Origin: Ryuthela nishihirai
Lineage: Eukaryota; Arthropoda; Arachnida; Araneae; Heptathelidae
Assembly (NCBI GenBank): GCA_038380435.1
Contig: JAWZYU010000013.1
Coordinates: 12,723,901-12,787,900 of the forward strand
Direction of reading: 5' to 3'
Length of the DNA stretch: 64,000 nt
Shown here: positions 23,411 to 36,031 of the stretch, one piece after another
How positions within the stretch are numbered: the stretch's first letter is position 1
Layout of the letters: each line of letters opens with the position of its first letter
Translations under genes and position numbers: made by a program
Notes under the pieces: model-generated
Database searches by the model: none
Seen by the model: the letters and a program-made list of their open reading frames with translations, nothing else
Told to the model about the DNA's origin: nothing

Positions 23411-26400
23411 ACTCAAAAGAAAAAATGATCACTATTTGAAAGAAACAAATCCCACTGAGCCTTCGTCCACAAAAATACATGTCGTCTAAGAGAATCGTCA
23501 TCGAAATCGGCATTTCAAAACCTATATGCGATTTCGAAAGGTCGCAATTACTCGTCGCCGTGACACTAATTAAGAGTTCCCACACATTTCAAATGTTTGC
23601 TGCTTGTTTACGAGTTTTCTGCGCTGCTCGTTCCCCCGCTGGCGGCCCCGAGAGCACATTTCGCCGCCATCCTTTTCACTGCGCTGTAATTACAGAGCGA
23701 CGCGAAAGTGGCGGTGCATTTTTCAAGTCCGCGAGGTTTCCCATTGTGCTGCGGGTCGCGAAGAATAACGGTGTCACGCGCCTTCCTTCCCTCCAGAAAT
23801 GGCTTCCATTATCCCGCATGGTCTCCAGACAGAATGATCAGACTTCAAAGAGGAGGAGGAGGAAGTCTCTCTCTGCGAGGGTGGGTGGCGAAGGGGGAAG
23901 TTGGAAGAGGAGGTGGTTATCCTTCTACCCGGGGATGTCTGTTACGTCAGTGACCCATCAACGAAGACAGCGACCACCAACACTTTTGTCTCGTTGTGTA
24001 CCGATCTGCTTTTGTGTTCCTCTAAACCTCCTTTTTTATTCCTCTTCTTCTGGGTCAGGAGATGACTTCTTGCTTCCATTTCCCTTTCTTCCTCGTGCTC
24101 CATTTATGATAATAACTCAACTAATGGCTAAAGAGAAGAGATGCTCTAAAGAGAAGAGATGCTCTCTCTCTCTCTCCTTCCTCTTCTGCAAACGAAACAT
24201 AAACTGCAGCTGCGAGAGAAACAAAATTCGCCTTCAAAAGATTACCTCTCCTCCTCCTCTGCTAACTCCGAGAATTTGTGCTTTTCAACACATCTTTTGA
24301 TTTTTACTTTTGCTTTGACTGACAGCGCCACCGCAGCTCGGAACGTTTTCGCAGCACAAGGCGCATGCTAATTAGCACAATTCAATTAAAAAATGAAAAC
24401 AATGGGGAAAAAATGATTTTTTTTAAACGACTGCTAACGATGAAGGCTCTGTTTCGTCAGTGGAAATAACCATGAAGTAGGTGGGTGGGGGAGAGGAGGA
24501 TAACAACCAGCGAAGAAGGATCCTCTGTTTCGATTCGTAGATAAGTCGACGCAATTGAAGGGGGGGATGGAGATGCCTCGGAAGAAAACGACACACAACT
24601 CTCTTTTGCATTCTTCAATCTTCTGTGCAAATGAACATCGCCCCGAATTCAGAATTATTTGCACGATTAATTAATTCATAACAAAAGAATAACATTCCTG
24701 AGAAACGTTTCGCTTTAATTAAGGCCGACTGTTGATCTAGAAGTCCTTCTGCTTCGTAATTATTTTATTTCCAAATGTAAAGGCACGTAAAGTCTACGTC
24801 AGACAAGAACAGAGTTGCAAAGAATAAGAAACGTGATGATTAGATACGGTTAACATCGAGGGAGTGATCATCTCATCATGCACGTGAAGAAGACACAGAA
24901 AATAGCGTTTTTCATTGCATTCATGTGAAAGCGATTACTGAAATTTTTAACTTTGCTTATTAATAAACTGGATAAGAGATCGTAATTAGTAAAATTTAAA
25001 ATGTTAATTGAAATTTTAACGACGTGGGGTAAAAAGGACAGTCGTTAATTACGGATGTCTTTCATCGTTAAGAGAAACCAATTGGAGCGCCTGACTTAAG
25101 ATCGTCGATATCGAAACCTTTTGTCGTAACTGATGGAAATCGATACGACGATAAAAGAAGAACGAAACGAAACGGAATCGATTCCTAACTTAATTCTTGA
25201 TACTTTGCGGTGACGAAACAAGGAAGGAAAAAAACCATCCAAAACAGAGGCAATAAATTATATGAAAAAAAAAATCTTTCTGTTCGATTGTCGCACGACA
25301 CGACTTTCCTTTTTGCAATCAAGAGAGCGGACAGGTCGCAGCGTCAGGGCTCCTCATTCTTGAAAGAAATGACCTCCTTTGTTGAATGGAAAAAATAACA
25401 CTCCGACAGAGCAGGCGACGTGAAGAGAAATATATGAGGGAAAATTTAATTGATGTTGAAAATAACAGATCTTTGCAACGATGGAAATGTTTATGTTTAA
25501 TCTCTTGGGAACGGTGTGCACTTTGAACAACGAATGTTGTTAAATTATTATTATTTTTTTTAAAAAGGTTCAAACTTGGAACGTCGTTTCAGTTCCTCCT
25601 TCAATCGCGTTTCAGAAGCGTTTTCTTTTTGCAGAGGTACATCCGTCCTCCCACTGCTCATCAGTGGAGATGAAGAGGAGGAGGAGGAGGAGATGAATTA
25701 AGAGAACTGTGGGAACTGAGCAACTGGTTTGTTTCAGGGGAGGCCGGATCGTGACTGCCGTCCGTTGTCGTCGCTACAGGGCGAGCCACGAGACTGGCGT
25801 CACAGCCCGTGCATTTCTACGCACGGCACTGGTTGTCTTCTCCTGCTGTTGCCATTAAGGGTTTATCTAGCAGAGTTGGGAAGGAATGCAAACAAAAAAC
25901 GCAACAGCCACTACTCCGCCCCGTATGAGTGCCGGTGGGCGGAGGGGGGGAGATCACTGCATCTCCCCGAACGTGTCTTATCGCGGCACGCACAGCAGCC
26001 TCTCGCACCACAAAGAAGAGTCCCCCCTCTGCCATCTTTGGCCCGCTGCAACGACATGTCCCGATGGCGATGAACACGGAGATGCGCTAATGGGGCAGAA
26101 AATGGCCACTCTGGATACTCTGGCCGATTGGCTAGATCGTTAAGGGCCTCCTCCCCACCCCCCGGCTCTCCGCTCCTTACCACAGGCTCACAATGCAAGG
26201 AGGGGGGGGGGGACGTCGTCGTTGGTGGTGGTGGAGGAGAATCATGAAGGAAGCGGAAGAGTTCTTTGGACATCATTAATTTGTTGGCTGATACGGAGCA
26301 GAACGAGCAACATCACGGAAGTTTGGATCGCCTGTTATGGCCTCCGCGCCACCCACACGAAAGGGAATGTTGACCATGACAGGAGGAGGAGCTTTTGTTT

Positions 26401-26647
26401 CTAGCGGTGGCATCGCTCCGATGCTCTCGAAAGTCACGTTGTTAACTCGGTTTATTAAAAGGTTATCGGTGGCAACATGCTGAAAACGCAAACACTCTCC
26501 ATTTTGAATTCTTTTGAAGAACAAAATGGCTTTTAATATTTGTGTACAACACCATGCAAAATGTATCGAGACACTTCTATGTTAGGAAATTGGAAAGCCC
26601 CAATGAAAATATTTCTTAGCTTTGAAAATAATCGTTTTGTGGATTGC
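23411..26647. other. non-coding stretch with two GC/CpG-rich blocks
   Basis: About 23590-24360 and 25720-26280 are GC-rich. They carry open frames, including a plus-strand frame of 273 codons at 23479-24300 and frames on both strands at 25729-26276. The proteins are rich in serine, proline and arginine with no recognisable domain, so I do not call genes. The blocks may be regulatory. An 11-base G run lies at 26202-26212. Confidence 0.4.
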
Positions 26648-26990
26648 GTTGTTTCATCTCTGAGCGCACATTTTTGCAAACAATGGACTAAATGGCCAGG
26701 TCACAAGGACTCCAAGAAAGTAGCGGAAGTGTACAGACAGCTGTTAGGAGACAGATCGAAGCCGTCCCGTTAAGATCATCCAGCACATTTTTTAACGTGC
26801 ACAGGATGTGATCTCTCCTGCACACGGGGAGACGTTTTACAATGTCCCGCTGACGGACGACACTGATCCCATCGCTGTTCCTTTTCTCACCGAGGGAACA
26901 TTCTCATCTCGGGAGTAACTGTGACTCGAACCTGGCAACTATAGAATTAGAGCGTGATGCGCTGCAGGCTGAGCCATCGCACGCCCCGGC
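26648..26990 (-). mobile_element. old SINE copy, minus strand
   Basis: The 3' end is at left (GTTGTTTCATCTCTGAGCGC, then TGGCCAGGTCACAAGG), the body runs through TTTAACGTGCACAGG, and the inverted head is at right (GACTCGAACCTGGCAACT, then GGCTGAGCCATCGC). It is almost full length but heavily substituted, with no clear target duplication. Confidence 0.88.
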
Positions 26991-27710
26991 TTTTTACGGA
27001 GGAAATATGCCACTCCAATGTCTGTAAATCACGATTTTCAAAAAATGTAGCGTGATGCTTAAATATTATTGCTGCAGTAACTGTTTCAGCAGCAGATGAT
27101 GATTCTTCTTCCTTCGTCCTAAACTCGTCTTTTCACAATTCGCAAAAACTGAAATCATCACACCAAATTGTAAAGCTACCTTTATTTTACAAATGATTTG
27201 TTATAACAGTTATTGTTTGGGTCTTAGGAATTTATCCCGAAAAAGAAAACTTATGTCTACCAAAGTCTCCTATTCAATGTTGCGCCTTTCAAAACTCTTT
27301 TTATATTAAATTGGTTGAGAATTCGGAAAATTTTGATTGATATCTTCTTCATAGACATGGTTTCCAGAGGGCGGGCGGGGCTTCAAATGTGTCTTTTTCA
27401 TTCACATGATATTGTCCCCAATGTTCGTCGGAGGAGAGCTTCAGTGAACTCTTCGTCTGCATTAGGTCGTGATTGTGTACGAGGAATGTGGTTGCCGATG
27501 TAGTCGATAACAATGAATGCGAGTGAATTATGCTAATGAAGCGATTTCTGTCTGATCGGGAGGGAAAGGAATTTTTGTTCAGCAATGCTCAAATGCAAAA
27601 TGTAAAGAAGCGTCGCTATTGTGCAAATGAGATTGCCAAGCTGTTGCCATAGCGATACGGTGTTGTTACAGTCCCACAGTCGATCTAAAGAATCGTTTTA
27701 TCTTATGGGT
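26991..27710. other. AT-rich non-coding stretch
   Basis: No gene or element was recognised. Confidence 0.5.
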
Positions 27711-27840
27711 GCAATGACGTCAGGAAGAGTATCCCATCGGTGTTCGATTTCAGTGCAATGACGTCAGGAAGAGTATCCCATCGGTGTTCGATTTCAGTGC
27801 AATGACGTCAGGAAGAGTATCCCATCGGTGTTCGATTTCT
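27711..27840. repeat. three-copy 44-bp repeat, each with a full cAMP-response element
   Basis: Copies start at 27711, 27755 and 27799. Each begins GCAATGACGTCAGGAAGAGT and contains the 8-bp palindrome TGACGTCA, the consensus site for CREB/ATF-type bZIP factors. The copies are essentially identical, so this is either a recent tandem expansion or an element kept uniform. The 44-bp spacing puts the sites at about four helical turns. A role as an enhancer is inference; the sequence shows only the sites. Confidence 0.9.
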
Positions 27841-28204
27841 TCCTCCTTCTGATTTTCAGATCCCCTTTCAAATAAGAGCTTCTCATCTCTTCTTGCCAGC
27901 AACATAAAGTGATCAATTGGCGGGAAGAAACAGACGACTAATTCATCGTGTATTAAAAAAATCAATAAATTGTCTCTCATTTTCTATCAAATGGCATCTT
28001 TTTAAATTTAAACTTCCTCCCTTTTTCGTGCCTCATTAAAATTAAGCTGAAAGGACGCTCATTTTCGTCTCTTTGAAGTTCTTCTCAACCGATTCCTCCA
28101 ACCTGGTGTGCAAAGCGCCTGGAAGGATGTTTCCTAAGACAGAACTCGATCCTTCCACGCATTCTTTCTTCCTCTTGCCTGGGAGAGTTTCGATCTCGGT
28201 TGCT
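27841..28204. other. non-coding stretch
   Basis: Nothing recognised. Confidence 0.5.
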
Positions 28205-29690
28205 GAAATAATATGAATATGAATAAAGATTATTATTATTGTTAGTTATACAAAAGTTTAAACAAATGACCCGCAAAGCATCTGCTTATCTGCAGGAGAG
28301 AAGAATAATAATGTTACATGAAAATACATAAGATATAGTTTAAAACAATGTCATCGAATTATGTGAATTTCAGTGGAAGCTCCATTGTGGTGGTTCAAAT
28401 TTTTATTAAATTTAGTGCCTAGAAAACGATTTTTAGTCTTATTTTTGATTTCTTTAAAATTGTTTAATAAAATAATTTCCCTTGGCAGTTGATTGAACAT
28501 GCAAGGTATTGTATATGCCCTTGTACATTTCCCATAATTGTTTAATATTTTTGGAAGTTGGAAATAATTTTTGGATTGTAACCTTGTGTTTTTCCCATGA
28601 GAGATTTTAGATTTAAATTGATTATAAAAAAAATATTTTAAACTGATGCTGCATTTGTAAAGGTTGTGAAAAGAGAGTACGCCTAGATAATTTAGTCTTT
28701 CTTCGCTATGATAAAATGAATTTCTTAAGTTCTATGGGATTATATTTTTAGCAATGGATGATTGAATAGTTTCTATTTTCTTTATATTTGTGAGGTTAGT
28801 TGAGCCGTATATTGTCAAACCATAGGTCAATATAGATTCACAGATAGCTTTGTAAACCAAAATACATGTATGTGTGCTTGCAACAAATTGTAGTTTATAA
28901 AGTTTAGATGCACATAGACGCAATTTCCCTGCTAACTTTTGAATATGTGTATTAAATCGGAAGGTTGTGTCCGTGTAGAGTCCAAGATATTTATGGCTCT
29001 CAACACGCTCAATAACATCACAGTCGCAGCAGTCAGGGTCATGATTTATCATGATGTGAGGACACAAGGGTTCGTGGTTTTTAATTGCATAAGATGAGAG
29101 ATCATAGTATCCTGGTGAATGAAAGCTCATCCATTTGGTTTTTTCTGAATTTATGTAAATACGATTAATGTTAGACCAGTAAATAATTTTGTTAAAATCA
29201 TCCTGTGTATCTCGGACTGCGTCTCCTATATTGTGATTCACGTTAACCAAGGCGGTGTCATCAGCATATATATAAAGAGAGCCCTTCAGTTTAAGGTTAG
29301 CTAGATCATTAATATAAATAATGAATAAAAGCGGACCTAAAATTGAACCTTGTGGAACACCAGTGTACACTGTTCTCTTCTCACTAAAAACGCCATTAAT
29401 TTTGGTAACATGCACTCTATTTTTTAAATAATTTTCAAACCATTTAAGGGTAATACCTCGGACACCATAAATATACAATTTTTGAAGCAAAATATCGTGA
29501 TCCAACGTATCAAATGCCTTACGAAAGTCCAGAAAGATAGCTGCTGCTTTTTTTCCGTTGTTTAAAGTTCCATTAATGACGTCGGAAAACTCCGTTAAAA
29601 GTGTAATTGTATTTTTACCTTTTTGGAAACCATATTGCTTTTCACTAATAATGTTATGTTTTTTCAAGAAATTGGCTAGAATCAACTCAT
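28205..29690 (-). mobile_element. 5'-truncated non-LTR retrotransposon (LINE)
   Basis: The minus strand carries the C-terminal part of a reverse transcriptase (28732-29685), about 500 bp of 3' untranslated region, and an AAT-rich 3' end (CAATAATAATAATCTTTATT, near 28240-28220). The copy stops abruptly upstream of about 29690: no endonuclease domain, no ORF1 and no N-terminal RT motifs are present. This is the usual product of incomplete target-primed reverse transcription. The frame is uninterrupted, so the insertion is fairly young, but it cannot move by itself. The motif pattern suits the CR1/L2/Daphne-type group; the exact clade is uncertain. Confidence 0.9.
28732..29685 (-). pseudogene. 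reverse transcriptase, C-terminal two thirds, of the LINE
   Basis: 317 codons open without a break. The RT motifs appear in order: catalytic block A FLDFRKAFDTLDHDILL (about residues 50-66), block B GVPQGSILGPLLFIIYINDL (about 109-128), catalytic YADD (about 139-142), a KTKWMSFH block D (about 183-190) and the KYLG motif of block E (about 232-235). RT copies element RNA at the nicked target site. The frame opens at a TTG within a truncated element rather than at a true ATG, and the endonuclease that should precede it is missing, so this is a fragment and not an autonomous gene. The end, NIIP and stop, looks like the natural C terminus. Confidence 0.92.
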
Positions 29691-30030
29691 ATTACACAAT
29701 ACGCATATCTACGATCTTATTTACACTCTAAACACTAGAGGGCGCAATCCAATATATAATATATCTTAGCAAGGAGAGAGCGATTGTCGCCCTGCAAGTG
29801 CCCAGTCCATAGCGCAGTCGGATTCCCGATCCTCCCAACAACTCCACCTGTTATCTTTCACCTGCTTCCAACACCTAGGCAACGGGAAAGCAAATCTGTT
29901 GGTGCCAATCAGGCGACGATCTATGACGGAGATGTAAGCCTCGCTCGATCTTATCACGTATGCCCCCCATTCCAAGCAAATGGACCATTCCATAATAGAA
30001 TGCAATGGACTAAAACACATTTGCTATTTT
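29691..30030. other. short non-coding stretch between LINE and SINE
   Basis: Nothing recognised. Its left edge is the truncation point of the LINE. Confidence 0.5.
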
Positions 30031-30044
30031 TCCCCTTTCTGGGA

Positions 30045-30429
30045 GGGCGGGGGTGGCTCAGACGGTAGCGCGCCAGGCTCGTAATCTGTAGTTCCCATGT
30101 TCGAGTCGCAGCTGGGTCGGCGTTGAGATTTATATCCGCAAAATTCCCAGCCCTGCCCACGGTCAGTAGAGGACATCGATGGGCTTGGAAAGGCCGCCGT
30201 CCGTCGGATGGGACGTTAAGCCGTGGTCCCGTGTGCGAGAGAGCCGTACCCTGTGCACGTTAAAGAACACGCTGGATGGCCTTGACGGGAGGCTACCATC
30301 TGTCTCCCAACAGCTGTTCCAGTGGGTTCCCCTCCCCCAACCTTCTCTGAGCCTTCAGGGTCCATGTGACCTGGCCATTTAGCCCATGGTGTGCAAAAAA
30401 AGTGCCGCTCAGAGGTAAAACAACCCAAA
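30045..30429 (+). mobile_element. full-length SINE with 14-bp target-site duplication
   Basis: Box A (TGGCTCAGACGGTAGCG), box B (TGTTCGAGTCG, one base off the ideal) and the complete body and tail are present. The direct repeat TCCCCTTTCTGGGA lies at 30031-30044 and 30430-30443. It is a close relative of the copies at 6.3, 31.6, 36.0 and 40.4 kb. Confidence 0.95.
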
Positions 30430-30443
30430 TCCCCTTTCTGGGA

Positions 30444-31136
30444 ACTTCTTGTTGCAAAGAAAGGCTCTGCCGAAAAATGCCCCTCCTGACTCCCCCCCCC
30501 CCCCCCCACCTCACCGTGCCCTTAGGAGATCGAGTTCCTGTAGGATGTCAAAAATTATATAAAGTGGAAAAAAGAGTGTTTTAATTCGAAATTGTTTAAT
30601 ATCTCTGTAATGCTTTCATTTCCGGTTGTTTTTCTCTCATTTTAATATTCATTAATCTTAGAGAAAATAATTTTCCGAAATGCGCTATTATTATACCAAT
30701 GTCGCGACCTCCAATGTTTGTCGGCGGTTGAGTTCATTCGCAGAAGGTGTTGCGGTCACTGATTTATATAGCTGTCATTGTTTACAGTTCACTGTTGTGT
30801 AATGCGAGGGTTCCTAGTTTACTGTTGCGCAATCGGTCACGCACAATGCAGTCGCATTGTTCTGTAATTCGAATCGGTTCCTCGCAATAGCGTCAGTCAT
30901 GAGCATTCATGCCTTGCGGGCCATTGCGCCTCTTCGCCTCTCTGTTGCACACGCGACAACCTCACAAACAATCGGGATAACAATAATAATTGTAACAGAG
31001 GTTTCTGTTGAATAATTTCGTTTTCATTTCCCTTTCGATCTAAAGTTTCAGCAAGAAAGAAATTCAGCAGTTATGAAATAACCACTTCACATCGAAAAAT
31101 TGGCATCATTATGTTCTTGTCCTCACCTACGAATTT
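30444..31136. other. non-coding stretch
   Basis: A 16-base C run lies at 30492-30507. Around 30770-30900 imperfect repeats of a CACTGTTGTGTAATGCG-like phrase occur. No gene. Confidence 0.45.
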
Positions 31137-31449
31137 TTTGGGGCGAGAGTGGCTCAGGCTATGTGATCTGCAGTTCTTAGGTTCGAGTCCCTGCTCTCGG
31201 GGTCAGTAGGAGACACCGAAGGGCTTGGTGAAGGCCGCCGTCCGTCGGATGTGACGCAAAGCCGTTGCCCCATGTGCAGGTTAAAGAGCACGCTGGATGG
31301 CCTTGACGGCAGGCTACCATTTGTCTGTCAACAACTGTTCCAGTGGGTCACCTCTCCCAACTTACTCTGAGCCTTTGGGGTTCTTGTGACCTGGCCATTT
31401 AGCCCATTGTGTGCAAAAAAGTGCCGCTCAGAGGTAATATGACCCAATA
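31137..31449 (+). mobile_element. older SINE copy with deletions
   Basis: The head has box A (GTGGCTCAGGCTATG) and box B (GGTTCGAGTCC), but the segment between head and the GTCAGTAGGAGACACCG block is missing. A second deletion precedes GTTAAAGAGCACGCTGG. The 3' end GCCGCTCAGAGGTAATATGA is intact. Substitutions show it predates the intact neighbour at 31572. Confidence 0.9.
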
Positions 31450-31571
31450 GGTTTCCTTGATTCCTTCGCAGTTAATGGTTAACAGCTGAAGAATGAATTT
31501 AATCTGATTTAAGGGAATCGTTAGGAGAAGGGAATTACAAAGATTAACTCTTGAGTTATTCATCCGCTGAA

Positions 31572-31955
31572 AGGGGCGGGGGTGGCTCAGTCGGTAGCGC
31601 GCCAGGCTCGTAATCTGTAGTTCCCAGGTTCGAGTCCCAGCTGGGTCAGCGTTGAGATTTATCTCCGCAAAATTCCCCGCCCTGCCCACGGTCAGTAGGG
31701 GACACCGATGGGCTTAGAAAGGCAGCCGTCCGTCGGATGGGACGTTAAGCCGTGGCCCCGTGTGCGGGAGAGCCATACCCTGCGCACGTTAAAGAACACG
31801 CTGGATGGCCTTGACGTGAGACTACCATCTGTCTCCCAAAAGCTGTTCCAGTGGGTCCCCTCCCCCAACCTTCTCTGAGCCTTCGGGGTCAAGTGACCTG
31901 GCCATTTAGCCCATGGTGTGCAAAAAAGTGCCGCTCAGAGGTAAAACAACCCAAA
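31572..31955 (+). mobile_element. full-length SINE with 12-bp target-site duplication
   Basis: Complete head (TGGCTCAGTCGGTAGCG, GGTTCGAGTCC), body and tail. The direct repeat TCATCCGCTGAA lies at 31560-31571 and 31956-31967. The anticodon-arm region GCTCGTAATC resembles a tRNA-Thr(CGT) origin, which is inference. Confidence 0.95.
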
Positions 31956-31967
31956 TCATCCGCTGAA

Positions 31968-34002
31968 TTGCATCCTCAGACTTTATTCCGAAAGTTTTCG
32001 GTTAAATGTGAGAAAATATTCGATGAAGAAGATCTTGGGCGAGAATCCTTTCTGTGGCAAGCGATATCTCTCATCCGACGAATGGAAACAGAAGATTCAG
32101 AAGCTGAAAGAAACGCGAAAGGAGATAGGATTCACGGACGTCGGGAAGGATGGGGACAGGATAATGAGCAGCAGTTCCACGTGTGTCGGATGCGGTGGTA
32201 ATCTGTACGGAGAATTTCGTCTCGCTCTTGTGCGAATTGTCCTCCGAAAATATCGCCGCAGGAGAATATGAAGAGGAACGCAGCTGATGGTGAAGACGCC
32301 GCTGAATGAAGAACATCTCTGGGGCTTGATGCACGGGAAGCTTTTCATTAGTAGGAAGAGATACGGCAATGGGGGTCGCAGAATTTAAAACTCTATTAAT
32401 AGGATTTCGGCTCTTTCTTTTATATGAAATAGATAAAAAAATTACGACGTTTTAGTATCTGAAAAATATTTAATTTCGCTAGCGTTTTAGGAATTATTTG
32501 ATATTTTAGGATTTATAGCTTTTATGCATTTTTAGAAAGATTTCTAAATGGCAGCGATGTATCAATTGGAAGGAAATCGGCTCCTTATTTAGTGTTCGGT
32601 TTAAAAGTCCGACCCTCCTTTCGTAGCAGACCCCTTAACTCCTTTTGTAAAAGCTCTAATGGAAGTGAAAGTATATCAAACATAGAGATGTATAAGACAA
32701 GCATTTTTCCAAAAAATGTTGAAAAATATTTAAAACTGAGTGAAAAATGTTACGGTGAAATAGCGATTCAATCAGTTGTTTACCACCCCCCCCCCCTTTT
32801 TTTTTTCTAAATCCGAACCTGTTTCAAAATATTTATTCTCTCCTCAGAAGGGGAAAAGAAGTATTGGACTATCAGGGTTTTTTTAAAAGTTTTCCCACCC
32901 TATTGAGGAGTGGTCAATTTCACACTGCCGTGATGCTGACCAATTGAACAGTCATTCTCTGTAAGAGCTTTCATCATGACCACGGATGTTTCTCTTTCCG
33001 GATAACTAAACTTCTGTTGTGGGATAATCAGCTGTTCTGCTTTCCACTTGTTTGTGGGTTGCCATCATTTATGGCCAACATCAGATGATGGTTGATTGGA
33101 GTTGGCCGATATTGTCTCCAAGAGCAACGCCATTTCTAAAATGGAATATGTCCGAAAGTGGTCAGTAGCTCTGATTCTTGGAAAAGTGTGTCATAAAAAG
33201 ATGTCTAAAGTTCCTCTCAGCATTGGTGACTTAATCCCTTAGCTGCGGTGGGGGGGGGGAGTCTTTGTAGATCAGCGATCCCCGACCCCCTAAATTAGGA
33301 ACCATCTCGATGCTGTTGGCCCTACTATTCTCACTGAATATTTTCTATTTGAAACTCGCACTATCCCTTTGCATAAGGTAACTGGAATGTAAGTGCTCTA
33401 AGGTAGCTGATGATGTCCGCGCATAAAAATTTCATCCATTATAAAACTGAACGTTCTGGGTTTGTAAACATCAGATAGGTAATGGCTAAGCGAAAATATA
33501 TAATTACATTGTTGCTATGCGAGAAGCAACAGCAGAGGAAACAGTCGTTTGAGCTATCAGAGAATGCAGTTTTTTTTCTGATAGAACGCACTGTAAGAGT
33601 AAGACATTTAATAATCTTAACACATCAAGGCAAGGAATTTAATTGAAGTGTAAAGGAATCAGTTGAATCTTGAAAGGCATGGTGGACAAAGCAAGGGAAC
33701 AGGCAGAAAGCAAAACGAAATTTGCACTTGATACGATCAGAATTCATGTCGTTTCAGAACGAAAATATTCGGAATCATTGAAGCAGAACTGCGAAAGGTG
33801 CACCATGTTTTAAATATTAGGTGGAATAAAAAAAAATGCAGTGATATTCAGTGGCAGGGTAGACAGGTTGCTTTAGCTTCAAGGATGTTTTGAAGCGTGT
33901 GATTAATTCTGCTGCCATTGTTTTGAATGAATACAGATGCATTGCCGACTTTGATGTTGCCCCAAAATCACGATTACTTTCGCTTCCGAACATAAGAATT
34001 GC
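31968..34002. other. mostly AT-rich stretch with one weak exon candidate
   Basis: 31990-32210 is less AT-rich and open on the plus strand (32008-32271). A possible donor (GGTGGTAATCTG) lies near 32200, but no family was recognised and no gene is called. A C run followed by a T run lies at about 32786-32806. The rest shows nothing. Confidence 0.35.
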
Positions 34003-34334
34003 TTTACCTGTGAGCCGCACAATGATTTGGTCACAAAGGTCCCGAGCACTCAGAGAAGGTACGAGACAGCTGTTGGAGACAGATGATTGCCTCCCGCCAA
34101 GGTCATCCGGTGTGTTCTTTGACGTGCACAGGGTACGGCTCTCCCGCACACAGAGGAAAGGGCTTAACGTCCCATCCGACGGACGGCGGCCTTTCCAAAC
34201 CCAACTGACCGAGGACGTGGTGAGAAATTTGCAGAGATAAATCTCGACGCAAGCCCAGCTGGGACTCGAACCTGGGAACTGCAGATTACGAATCTGAAGC
34301 AAATTAGAAATTTAATCCACTGAGCCACCCCTTC
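34003..34334 (-). mobile_element. SINE copy, minus strand, internally altered
   Basis: From left: the 3' end (TTACCTGTGAGCCGCAC), GGTCACAAAGGTCCCGAG, TTTGACGTGCACAGGGTACG, CCATCCGACGGACGGCGGCC, then the inverted head with CTGGGACTCGAACCTGGGAA and GAGCCACCCC. A short deletion removes part of the 3' region, and a foreign AT-rich insert sits between the anticodon arm and box A. Confidence 0.9.
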
Positions 34335-36023
34335 TCATCTGAACATGAAAGCTACACAACTTGCCAGGGGGAGATGAAATCATTCGGGGAATATTTGGGG
34401 AATGGGACTATTTGATGTCGGGGTTCAGTTTTCTGAGACATGTGATGTTCGCAAATATTTTACTATAAATATAATTTGTGAGATTTTCAATCTTTTATTT
34501 CTCAGTTGGGATTCTGCCACTGGAATACGAAAAGCATTCTTTTTCTTAGATTGATAGATAGATAGAAACAGTTCACGTCAATTTTTGCTATCTCTATCTG
34601 AAGGCTGTGGAGAAAGAAGAAAATGATCCGACAGTCTCAGATATTTCCCTCACGTGTTCAGTAGTCTGAATTGTTTTATGACTTCGAATCAGGAAAACCT
34701 CTTCAATTGGTTTATAATGTTCGTCGACAAGTGCGACTGGAGGTAAGAATATCTTTCTCTGACCCAAAACTGTTTGTTAGAAGTAAAAAATCGATCTCAA
34801 ATGCTTAAAATTTCTATTATGGAAAAGATGCAATGGTAGTTATTTTCACATTGAAAGCTACTTTTATTTTTGGAGTTTGAAAAGAAGTATAGTGGTTTCT
34901 TTTTTTTTTTTTTCACTAAAGTCGATCTTACTTCTTACGAGATATCTCATTTGCATCGACCATTTATTTCGAGAGAGTAAAATTTTTTGCCATCATACTG
35001 ATGAAACTAGTAGATGGAAAACTCTTTAATTAACAATCTGATTTTTTTTAAAAATAGAGTTTATTTGAATCATGCTTCCCCCCCCCCCCCGTAGTAAAAT
35101 CTTTGTGGAAATTTATTCGTATTTCAGACACTTCTGCAATGCGAATTAATTCTGAGGGAGAACCAATTTCAGAAGAGTTTCGAGGAATTTCGTGAACACC
35201 AGAGAAGTTGCTGAATAATGAAGACACAAAATTCAGGAATGTGCAAAAGTGGACAAAACTTTTTGAAAGGAGAAAATAAATAATAAGCCTGCTATTGAAG
35301 CGAAAAGCGTATCTGGAGGCCCCCCCCCCCCCTCCCCGTCGCAAGGAATGCAACAATAATCTTTGCGACGAAGAAGACACGAGGAAGGACGATAATTGGC
35401 TGAGGAAGGGAAAAAAAATAAAATCCTGATTCTTTTGGGATGGAGAGAGAAAAATATCTCTGAATCTAATCCCGAACGATAGAAGAAGAAAAAACAGACG
35501 ATTAAGGATCTTCATCCGTTGAGGAAACATCTCCGATGATAATTCATTTGCTGGGAGAGATTTTAATCCAAGATCATCATCATGATCATCAGGCCTCGAT
35601 TTCGAAAGAAAAGGAAGCAAATTAGAAATTTAACTTTTTATTTTACTTATTTCCGAGCTTTCAAAGAAATATTTTTTCCTGTCTATTTCTATATCTAGCT
35701 GAAAGGTTTAACCTACACATCAACCCCTGCAAATATTTTAATCTTGAAGACTATGGTAAATTTATGCAATCAGCAAGGTTGTAATGTGGTATGCACAGAA
35801 TACCGAGATTGCCAAAAATCAAATACACAGAGGAAAAAACATATTATTTCATGTTTATATAAAAAAAAAAGTTTGACATTTGCGAGAAGTACAGACAAAT
35901 GTCGAATACATAAAATAAGAGTTGTGACAATAAATTCTCTAATTAGAAATGCGAGGAGATCACCACAAATGCCAGAATGATTTTATTTTCCAGAGTTATT
36001 TGACTCGTGAGAATTCATCAAAT
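34335..36023. other. AT-rich non-coding stretch
   Basis: 13-base C runs lie at 35078-35090 and 35320-35332, with a short GATA run near 34551. A 190-codon minus-strand frame (35048-35620) spans both C runs, is low-complexity and shows no domain. No gene is called. Confidence 0.45.
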
Positions 36024-36031
36024 CGTAGTTG

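Noticed and set aside
23479..24300. 273-codon plus-strand frame
   Set aside because: Low-complexity serine/proline/arginine-rich product without a domain, in a GC-rich block where long frames arise by chance. No splice or Kozak support.
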